Below, piece by piece: positions 1 to 5,238 of a stretch of DNA of 8,519 bases. The stretch comes from Treponema sp. (GTDB lineage: Bacteria; Spirochaetota; Spirochaetia; Treponematales; Breznakiellaceae): contig JAISZZ010000005.1 in the NCBI GenBank assembly GCA_031284385.1, positions 1 through 8,519 of the forward strand. Direction: 5' to 3'. Under the pieces are notes generated by a model. That model worked only from the letters and a program-made list of their open reading frames with translations, searched no databases and was not told the origin of the DNA. Positions within the stretch are counted from its first letter, which is position 1, and each line of letters opens with the position of its first letter. The translations under genes and the position numbers were made by a program.

Positions 1-1832
1 ACCTGATACTGTCGCCGTGAATCGGCTTCGGACGGCGGGCCAAAATAGTTCTGGTCAGCGCCGTACTTCGTGGCGTATTCGCGGAGCTTGCAGTCTTTGA
101 TAGCGTCGCAGCCACATTCAAGGCAACGTTCCGCCTCTTTTTTCGCGGCGGCAGGATTGAAGCCAGTTTCCACTTCTTTTTCGGTGGTCTTTCGCTCGCC
201 GTCCGCTATTACCGGCATCTTTATCCGTTCCTGCTTTTTGGCATCCTTGAAAAGCTCTTCGCTCACCTGGTCGAGCGGTCCCATCTGCGAATTGAACAAC
301 ACCGGTTCGCCTGTAAGCGCCTCTCCCTTCAAGTATTGATTAACGGCGGCGGCGGTCTTGCGCCCGTTTCCGACAGCCCGCACGGCAATGTTCGCGCCCG
401 TCTGACAGTCACCGCAGGCAAAAATACCAGCCCTCTTGGTCTGGAATGTCTGCGGATCGGTGATAATCGCGCCGTTACGGGCAAGTTCAAGGCCAAGCTC
501 ATTGGCAAGTGCCGGCAGCACACGCTGTCCTATCGCGCCGACAACGGCGCTGGCGGACACAACGTATTCAGAGCCGGCTTTCGCTCTGGGAGAACGGCGG
601 CCTGAAGCGTCCGGTTCGCCCAGTTCCATCTTTATAAGCGTAAGTTTCAGTTTATTACCGTCCTTCTCAATCTTGACCGGAGCTGTAAGGTAGTCAAACT
701 TTACTCCCTCATGCATGGCTTCCTCAATTTCAAGATCGTTGGCAGGCATCTCCTCCCGTCCGCGCCGGTATAGGCAGGTCGCCTTCGAGCCGCCGCGGAT
801 TGCCGAGCGCACACAGTCCATCGCCGTGTTACCGCCGCCGACCACGTACACATCGCTGCCCAGTTTCGGCGTAGCGCCCTCGCCCGATTCGCCTAAATAC
901 TGAATGCCGGACCACACGCCGGGCAAGTCCTCGCCGGGAACGCCGATTGGGGACGCACCCTGAGCGCCTATCGCCACGATGAGCGCGTCATAATCCGCCT
1001 CGAGTTTTTTGGCCGGAATATCCTTACCTATTTCCACGCCATATTTCACTTCAACGCCGAGGCTCTCAATCGCGCCGAACTCCGTTTTAAGGGTAGCATC
1101 CGGCAGGCGGTAGTACGGGATGCCGTAACGAAGCATACCGCCTCCCGCCTTGTGTTTTTCAAACACGGTAACGGCGTGACCTTGCAGACGCAGAAAATAA
1201 GCGGCGGCCATGCCGGCAGGTCCCGCGCCGATAATCGCGACTTTCTTGCCGGTAGATGCGGCGGGTGCGGGTAGATCAGGCTTTTTTTTGGCAGCTAGTT
1301 CCGTGTCGGCGATGTAACGCTTCGTGTTACAGATGGCGAGCGGTCCCTCCAAACGGTTTCGACGACATTCTTCCTCACAGGGACGCGGACAGATGCGGCC
1401 AAGTGTTCCGGGAAAGGGCGCTTTCTCGCGGATCAGCTTTGCGGCCTCCGCTTCCTTGCCCTCGCGGACGAGGGCAAGGAAACCCTTTATGTCGATGGAT
1501 GAGGGGCAGGCCGTCTGACAGGGCGGAAGACAGTCCCCGCAGTGGTCGGACACGAGCAGGTTAAGGCACATCTTGCGGGATGCGTCCACCTCCGGGCCGG
1601 ACACGGTTATCTTTTGCCCTTCGGCGACCTTTGTCGCACAGGCCGGCACGAGGTTTCCCCGCCCCGGCTCAACCTTTACCGCGCAGATAAAGCAGCTTGT
1701 GTAAGGCTTTAAGTTCCACGAATGACAAAAGGTGGGTATCTCAAACCCTGCCTGAGTCGCCGCGTTCAAAATAGTCGTTCCCGCTTCAACCTGAAGCGGT
1801 TTATCGTTAATCGTAATGTTTACAGTAGGCAT
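1..1832 (-). CDS. stnC: StnC-like transhydrogenase subunit (NuoG-like Fe-S domain fused to GltD/NfnB-like FAD/NADPH oxidoreductase), 3' end off window
   Basis: The frame is open from an ATG at 1832 to the left edge, giving 610 residues with no stop. Residues 1-80 form a NuoG-type [2Fe-2S] ferredoxin domain with C36, C47, C50 and C65. Residues 89-168 carry GltD-type cysteines for [4Fe-4S] clusters (C98, C101, C105, C109, C148, C152, C156, C168). A GAGPAG FAD motif follows at 202-207. The second Rossmann fold has GGGNTA at 332-337 and YRRGREEMPA at 355-364, the GltD arginine pattern that suits NADPH. GIFACGDC at 469-476 is the C-terminal FAD motif. A further cysteine group (C570, C573, C575, C581) lies near the visible end; in related proteins more Fe-S binding follows, but here that lies outside the window. 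An AGAAGGA ribosome site sits 7 nt before the ATG, and only 15 nt separate it from the upstream stnB-like gene. The inferred role is the NADPH-side subunit of a cytoplasmic Stn transhydrogenase. A generic glutamate-synthase-like oxidoreductase is the main alternative. Confidence 0.85.
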   Translation of the reverse strand, partial: MPTVNITINDKPLQVEAGTTILNAATQAGFEIPTFCHSWNLKPYTSCFICAVKVEPGRGNLVPACATKVAEGQKITVSGPEVDASRKMCLNLLVSDHCGDCLPPCQTACPSSIDIKGFLALVREGKEAEAAKLIREKAPFPGTLGRICPRPCEEECRRNRLEGPLAICNTKRYIADTELAAKKKPDLPAPAASTGKKVAIIGAGPAGMAAAYFLRLQGHAVTVFEKHKAGGGMLRYGIPYYRLPDATLKTEFGAIESLGVEVKYGVEIGKDIPAKKLEADYDALIVAIGAQGASPIGVPGEDLPGVWSGIQYLGESGEGATPKLGSDVYVVGGGNTAMDCVRSAIRGGSKATCLYRRGREEMPANDLEIEEAMHEGVKFDYLTAPVKIEKDGNKLKLTLIKMELGEPDASGRRSPRAKAGSEYVVSASAVVGAIGQRVLPALANELGLELARNGAIITDPQTFQTKRAGIFACGDCQTGANIAVRAVGNGRKTAAAVNQYLKGEALTGEPVLFNSQMGPLDQVSEELFKDAKKQERIKMPVIADGERKTTEKEVETGFNPAAAKKEAERCLECGCDAIKDCKLREYATKYGADQNYFGPPSEADSRRQYQ

Positions 1833-1847
1833 AATTCATTCCTTCTT

Positions 1848-3611
1848 TTAACTGACTTCGACAGCCGCAAATTTGCAGGTGTCCTTGCAAAGACCGCATC
1901 TTGTACATTTGCCGGCATCGATAGTATGCGGCTTTTTCTTTTCGCCGCTAATCGCCTTGACCGGGCATCCACGAGCGCACGCGCCGCACCCCGTACACTT
2001 ATCTTCAAGAATGCCGTACTTGATGAGCGTTTTGCACACTTTGGCGCGGCACTTTTTCTGCTTTATGTGCTCTTCGTACTCCTCCGGGAAGTATTTCATC
2101 GTGGTAAGTACCGGATTCGAGGCAGTCTGTCCCAGAGCGCAGAGCGAGGATTTCTTGATCGCCGCCGCGAGCTCTTGCAGTCGCTCAAGGTCTTTCTCCT
2201 CGCCCTTTCCCGCAGTGATGCGGTTGAGGATTTCAAGCATCCGCTTCGTGCCGATACGGCAGAAGGTGCATTTGCCGCAGCTTTCGCTCTGCACAAAGGT
2301 CAAAAAGTATTTGGCTACGTCAACCATGCAGGTCTGCTCGTCCATCACGATGAAGCCGCCTGAGCCCATGATCGCGCCCGTACCGGTAACGGACTTCACG
2401 TCGATGGTCGTATCAAAGAGCCGCGCCGGTATGCAGCCGCCTGAGGGACCACCCATCTGGACAGCCTTCAGCGGCAGGCCGGTCGAGGAGCCGCCGCCTA
2501 TGTGTTCGACCAGTTCCCGTATCGTCATCCCCACCGGTATCTCGACAAGCCCCGCCCGCTTTACCTTGCCGGCAAGCGCGAATACTTTCGTGCCGATGGT
2601 GCCGTTGGACTCATACTTGTTGAATTCTTTCGCGCCCCGGTTGATGATGTACGCGACGTTTTCGAAGGTCTCGACATTGTTGATGTTGGTGGGCGACTCG
2701 AAAAGGCCGGAAACCGCCGGAAACGGGGGCTTCAGCGTGGGCATACCGCGCCGCCCCATTACCGAGGCCATCAGCGCCGTCTCCTCGCCGCAGACAAACG
2801 CGCCCGCCCCTTCTTTTATTTGCAGATGGAAGTTAAAGCCCTTGCCCATGATGTTATCACCGAGTAAACCGCGTTTTTCCGCCTCAACTATTGCCAGTTT
2901 CAGCCGTTTGATTGCGAGCGGGTATTCGGCGCGGCAGTAGATATAGCCGCGGTCCGCGCCTGTCGCGTAGGCGGCGATCAGCATCCCTTCTAACAGTCCG
3001 TGCGGGTCGCCCTCAATCGTGGCGCGGTCCATGAACGCGCCGGGGTCACCCTCGTCCGCGTTGCAAACCATGTATTTATGTCCGCCTTGGGGAGCCGGAT
3101 TCACCGCAAAAATCCCCCATTTTGTCGCTGTGGGGAAGAACGCGCCGCCACGCCCGGCAAGCCCCGATTCTTTTACGATGTCGATGACCTGCTGTGGCGT
3201 ATACTCGTTAAGACACTTTTTGAGCGCGTCATAGCCGCCGGCTTCAAGGTAATCTTCAATTTTCTCAGGATTTATCACGCCGCAGTTGCGGAGAACGACT
3301 TTTACCTGTTTTTCAAGATAATCCTTCCCGTCCTGCGATTCGCGTACCCGCTTCTCATCCGGCAGTTTCCCGTCCCGCACTCCCTGCCAAATCTTGTCGG
3401 AAAACGCCTGATCGACATAGCCGAAAAGCGTCCGCCCCGAATCCCCTGCAACCTCGACAAGCGGCTCCGCCCAGCACATTCCGATACAGGACGTAATATC
3501 AATGTCCGCCACTTCCGGCGGTACCGTCTGTTTAAGATGGTCGTAAACCGCCTGTCCGCCCGCCGCGATGCCGCAGGAACCCAATCCTACCAAAATTTTA
3601 GGCTTTGCCAT
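1848..3611 (-). CDS. stnB: StnB-like / NuoF-HydB-type FMN and Fe-S subunit of electron-bifurcating transhydrogenase
   Basis: This 587-residue protein has HydB/NuoF architecture. Residues 1-60 form a thioredoxin-like [2Fe-2S] domain with C13, C42 and C46. The FMN/NADH core has a GRGGAFFPT loop (153-161), a CNADEGDPGAFMDR loop (183-196) and EGAGAFVCGEETAL (267-280). C445, C448, C451 and C491 bind the NuoF-type [4Fe-4S] cluster. The C-terminus is a two-cluster ferredoxin (C539, C542, C545, C549; C569, C572, C575, C579), which HydB-type proteins have and NuoF of complex I lacks. The start at 3611 is supported by AAAGGAG 7 nt upstream, and the gene overlaps the preceding stnA-like gene by 14 nt, so translation is probably coupled. 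The expected role is to take electrons from or give them to NADH at FMN and, with the StnA-like subunit, to act as the bifurcating module linking ferredoxin. HydB of a bifurcating hydrogenase is the nearest alternative, but no hydrogenase subunit is visible. Confidence 0.88.
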   Translation of the reverse strand: MAKPKILVGLGSCGIAAGGQAVYDHLKQTVPPEVADIDITSCIGMCWAEPLVEVAGDSGRTLFGYVDQAFSDKIWQGVRDGKLPDEKRVRESQDGKDYLEKQVKVVLRNCGVINPEKIEDYLEAGGYDALKKCLNEYTPQQVIDIVKESGLAGRGGAFFPTATKWGIFAVNPAPQGGHKYMVCNADEGDPGAFMDRATIEGDPHGLLEGMLIAAYATGADRGYIYCRAEYPLAIKRLKLAIVEAEKRGLLGDNIMGKGFNFHLQIKEGAGAFVCGEETALMASVMGRRGMPTLKPPFPAVSGLFESPTNINNVETFENVAYIINRGAKEFNKYESNGTIGTKVFALAGKVKRAGLVEIPVGMTIRELVEHIGGGSSTGLPLKAVQMGGPSGGCIPARLFDTTIDVKSVTGTGAIMGSGGFIVMDEQTCMVDVAKYFLTFVQSESCGKCTFCRIGTKRMLEILNRITAGKGEEKDLERLQELAAAIKKSSLCALGQTASNPVLTTMKYFPEEYEEHIKQKKCRAKVCKTLIKYGILEDKCTGCGACARGCPVKAISGEKKKPHTIDAGKCTRCGLCKDTCKFAAVEVS

Positions 3612-4083
3612 CTTTGTACTCCTTTATAACCGATTTGATTTTGGAACTGGATAGTTTCGCATAGATCTTATCCCCTATCATCACCACCGGCGCGAGCGCG
3701 CAACAGCCCAGACACGCCACTTTTTCAAACGAAAACATCATATCCGGCGTTGTGTCACCCTCTTCGATGCCCAGTTCCTGGGCGATTACCGCCGAAATAA
3801 TGTCCGATCCGGCCACATGGCAGGCCGTCCCATGGCATACCCGTACAAGGTACTTGCCTTGAGGTTTGAACCGGAATTGCGAATAGAATGTCGCAACGCC
3901 AAACAAATTGGAAACCGGAATGCCCGTCTCCGCCGAAACCGCTTCCACCAGATCCCTGGGAAGATAGGAATGCCGCCTTTGAATTTCCTGAAGCAGGGGA
4001 ATCGCGTATTCGGGCTTATTCCCGACCTTGTTTACAATATCCCTCGCTTCGTCCGCGCATTTGCTGCCGCAAGTACAAGCCAT
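3598..4083 (-). CDS. stnA: StnA-like / NuoE-HydC-type [2Fe-2S] subunit
   Basis: This 161-residue protein has the usual NuoE/HydC length and layout: a helical N-terminal half with the family signature LFGVATFYSQF (60-70), then a thioredoxin-like [2Fe-2S] domain. The ligands are C83 and C88 (CHGTAC) and C124 and C128 (CLGCCALAP). The start at 4083 has AGGAG 5 nt upstream. It is first in the operon and its 3' end overlaps the next gene by 14 nt. In HydABC-like and Stn complexes this subunit pairs with the NuoF-like subunit to form the bifurcating core. An odd feature is the extreme N-terminus, which has C3, C5 and C9 (C-x-C-x3-C), not part of the NuoE ligand set. The family call is firm. The Stn assignment rests on the third gene of the operon. 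Confidence 0.87.
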   Translation of the reverse strand: MACTCGSKCADEARDIVNKVGNKPEYAIPLLQEIQRRHSYLPRDLVEAVSAETGIPVSNLFGVATFYSQFRFKPQGKYLVRVCHGTACHVAGSDIISAVIAQELGIEEGDTTPDMMFSFEKVACLGCCALAPVVMIGDKIYAKLSSSKIKSVIKEYKDGKA

Positions 4084-4085
4084 AA

Positions 4086-4128
4086 AAGCTCCTATTCACT
4101 GGGGAATACCGCCGGAAGCTCCCCTATT
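4086..4128 (-). promoter_or_regulatory. Duplicated ribosome-binding-site-like sequence with hairpin in the stnA leader
   Basis: Read on the minus strand, AATAGGGGAGCTT (4128-4116) is repeated as AATAGGAGCTT (4096-4086), 30 bp nearer the stnA start. The nearer copy is the functional Shine-Dalgarno. The distal copy supplies the GGGGA arm of a 5-bp stem (4120-4124 with 4101-4105) enclosing a 14-nt loop. The repeat is seen directly; any role in translation control is inference. Confidence 0.35.
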
Positions 4129-4129
4129 G

Positions 4130-4297
4130 TCATGGCCTTATCAAGTTAAAGGCCGGATTTCGTTCATGTAGCGCTCTTTTGCCCGTAAAATCCGCATGAC
4201 GGCGCACAAAATCCAGCGTGAACGCACACAAACCCCACGAGGCAATCCAATAAGTATGGTTTTGACCATAAAAACACTGTATATAGCGGTTACGCAT
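4130..4297 (-). CDS. Possible small ORF (55 codons), hypothetical
   Basis: An ATG at 4297 opens a 55-residue frame ending at the TGA at 4130-4132. It has a plausible basic, aromatic-containing composition (it includes LDFVRRHADFTGKRAL) and several GC-ending codons like those of the stn genes. Against it, no Shine-Dalgarno precedes the ATG, and the two other minus frames are also open over the same stretch (one from an ATG at 4269, 42 residues, ending at 4141; one ending near 4170). It matches no family I recognise. It could be a remnant or part of a dispersed intergenic repeat rather than a gene. Confidence 0.2.
   Translation of the reverse strand: MRNRYIQCFYGQNHTYWIASWGLCAFTLDFVRRHADFTGKRALHERNPAFNLIRP
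4134..4154 (-). repeat. GC-rich inverted repeat in the stn leader
   Basis: GGCCTT (4134-4139) and AAGGCC (4149-4154) are perfect complements around a 9-nt loop. The short stem would form in the stnA 5' leader. No T-run follows on either strand, so it is not a standard terminator. Confidence 0.4.
4255..4270. repeat. Perfect inverted repeat TATGGT-TTTG-ACCATA
   Basis: The 6-bp arms are perfect with a 4-bp spacer. It could be an operator for a dimeric regulator or a small tetraloop hairpin. On the plus strand it is followed by AAAAAC and on the minus strand by CTTATT, so it is not a terminator. It lies between the candidate promoters and the stnA gene, a reasonable place for a repressor site in stn control. 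Confidence 0.4.
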
Positions 4298-4316
4298 AGC
4301 TATACTACATATAGTG
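4275..4316. repeat. Imperfect AT-rich inverted repeat (12-bp arms)
   Basis: CACTGTATATAG (4275-4286) and CTACATATAGTG (4305-4316) are inverted copies with two mismatches, one of which would be a G-U pair in RNA, around an 18-bp spacer. Inside it a shorter alternative stem, TATAGC (4282-4287) with GCTATA (4299-4304), is perfect. It overlaps the neighbouring perfect dyad at 4308-4324, so the ATATAG half-site occurs several times in alternating orientation. Confidence 0.4.
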
Positions 4317-4324
4317 TCTATATG
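4308..4324. repeat. Perfect inverted repeat CATATAG-TGT-CTATATG, operator-like
   Basis: Perfect 7-bp arms around a 3-bp centre make a 17-bp dyad of the size typical for a dimeric helix-turn-helix repressor. It lies between the divergent operons. It does not match the Rex, LexA or Fur consensus as I know them, so no regulator is named. Confidence 0.45.
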
Positions 4325-4371
4325 AACTTAATTGGACACCCCCCTTAAACTGCAAGATTTGCAAAATATTC

Positions 4372-4400
4372 ATTAAATTATGAAATCTTAACGTTATAAT
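4372..4400 (+). promoter_or_regulatory. Candidate promoter for the DUF4912/GH57 operon (distal)
   Basis: A perfect TATAAT lies at 4395-4400, with a weak -35 (ATTAAA at 4372-4377, 17-bp spacing). It would give a leader of about 80 nt. It overlaps the minus-strand candidate -10, so the two divergent promoters could compete for polymerase. Confidence 0.3.
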
Positions 4401-4427
4401 TATGCGCCCGCAGGGTGATTTTGTAAA
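4399..4427 (-). promoter_or_regulatory. Candidate sigma-70 promoter for the stn operon
   Basis: On the minus strand TTTACA (4427-4422) is followed after exactly 17 nt by CATAAT (4404-4399), each one mismatch from consensus. Transcription would start near 4392 and give a leader of about 310 nt passing through all the inverted repeats. Prediction from sequence only. Confidence 0.35.
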
Positions 4428-4450
4428 GATAATTTTACGTTCTCGCGGCC

Positions 4451-4479
4451 TTGACAGTTGACGAGCAAATTTACATGAT
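4451..4479 (+). promoter_or_regulatory. Candidate promoter for the DUF4912/GH57 operon (proximal, near-leaderless)
   Basis: A perfect TTGACA at 4451-4456 is followed after 17 nt by CATGAT (4474-4479), a poor -10. Transcription would begin almost at the ATG at 4486, which fits the absence of a Shine-Dalgarno there. Tentative. Confidence 0.28.
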
Positions 4480-4485
4480 TAAAAT

Positions 4486-5238
4486 ATGTTTTCCGGCGAA
4501 AATTTGAATCTTTCATATCTTGAAAGACTTTCGACGCCTGAGTTGAAAGATTTAGCTATCCATTTTGGAATTGATATTCCGCAGGATCTTGAGCGTCTTT
4601 TTATTATTGAAGAACTTTTGGACAACGCGCCGTGCCTGACTTTTTTTCAGCCTGATATAACAAGGAATGATACGGGGGATGTTGATTCTACCGAAAGTGA
4701 AAGCCTGCCGCCTGTTCCGGCGCCTGTCGAACTGCCTAGCAAGTACAACATCACTCAAATTGATGCCATTGTCCGCGATCCGCTGTGGGTTTTTGTTTTT
4801 TGGGAAATTCGGGACGCAGATAGAAGAATCCATGAAAAATCCGCCGGCTTTCACGGATATGTTTTGCGCGTCAGTTTGGACAAATGCAAAATGGATAATA
4901 ATGTAAGCACTATGTTCACTATTCCGGTAAGCGCTTCCGATTCGGAATGGTATATTCATTTTCCGCCGGACAGTCCATGCAGGAGAATATGCAACATGAC
5001 TGAGGACGCGCCGTTCAATGTCGCATTATGTGCATCATACGCGGCGGTAGAGGTGGTTCTCGCCGCAACCCGTCCTTTTAGGCTGCCGAGAATGCTTGAT
5101 ATTTCTGAAAGAAGCGCTCCGGTTCATGATGAAGATACGCTTCTGCGTATGTCAGGTATTGATGATTTAACAGTTTTAAGAAACAGTGAACGTATTTCAG
5201 TTACTCCAATAAATGACGGCTTTGTAACAAATAGATGA
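4486..5238 (+). CDS. DUF4912 domain-containing protein
   Basis: This is a 250-residue soluble protein without signal peptide or membrane segment. Residues 10-48 (LERLSTPELKDLAIHFGIDI onward) form a small helical domain resembling the Rho-N/SAP-like N-terminus seen in spirochaete DUF4912 proteins. A Ser/Pro-rich linker spans 65-85. The DUF4912 core, about 87-202, includes DPLWVFVFWEI (98-108), a YVLRVSL strand (125-131) and EWYIHF (154-159), then a Pro/Arg-rich end of the domain. The molecular function of DUF4912 is not established. The gene overlaps the GH57 gene by four bases (ATGA), implying translational coupling and probably a partner role, perhaps in alpha-glucan handling. The ATG at 4486 lacks a clear Shine-Dalgarno. 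It is kept because the conserved N-terminal domain starts just after it and no better in-frame start exists nearby. Confidence 0.8.
   Translation: MFSGENLNLSYLERLSTPELKDLAIHFGIDIPQDLERLFIIEELLDNAPCLTFFQPDITRNDTGDVDSTESESLPPVPAPVELPSKYNITQIDAIVRDPLWVFVFWEIRDADRRIHEKSAGFHGYVLRVSLDKCKMDNNVSTMFTIPVSASDSEWYIHFPPDSPCRRICNMTEDAPFNVALCASYAAVEVVLAATRPFRLPRMLDISERSAPVHDEDTLLRMSGIDDLTVLRNSERISVTPINDGFVTNR

Larger units (their letters stand above)
4084..4485. other. Divergent intergenic region between the stn operon and the DUF4912 operon
   Basis: These 402 bp separate two divergent operons. Roughly 4100-4250 is GC-rich; 4250-4485 is AT-rich. It holds two short GC-rich hairpins in what would be the stnA leader, two perfect and one imperfect AT-rich inverted repeats (4255-4324), and promoter-like hexamers in both directions around 4395-4480. 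On the minus strand all three frames are open across about 4170-4269, giving short ORFs of doubtful status. I see no tRNA, no strong intrinsic terminator and no clear insertion sequence. Confidence 0.8.

Noticed and set aside
1..1832. Catalytic subunit of an [FeFe] hydrogenase
   Set aside because: After the NuoG-like ferredoxin domain the protein continues into FAD/NADPH Rossmann domains; no H-cluster motif is visible.
1722..2940. Long plus-strand open frames (213 and 355 codons) opposite the NuoF-like gene
   Set aside because: They are antisense to a gene with clear cofactor motifs, match no family, and are expected from GC-rich codon bias.
1848..4083. Respiratory complex I genes nuoE and nuoF
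   Set aside because: The NuoF-like protein has HydB-type N- and C-terminal Fe-S domains and the next gene is a NuoG-GltD fusion; no membrane subunits are present.
4255..4270. Shared regulatory site with the TATGGT..ACCAT sequence at 8302-8314
   Set aside because: Spacers differ (4 versus 2 bp) and the second copy overlaps a possible start codon; chance is likely.
4321..4350. Possible insertion-sequence end (AATTGGACACCCCCC)
   Set aside because: It looks vaguely like some transposon ends, but there is no matching inverted copy, target duplication or transposase nearby.
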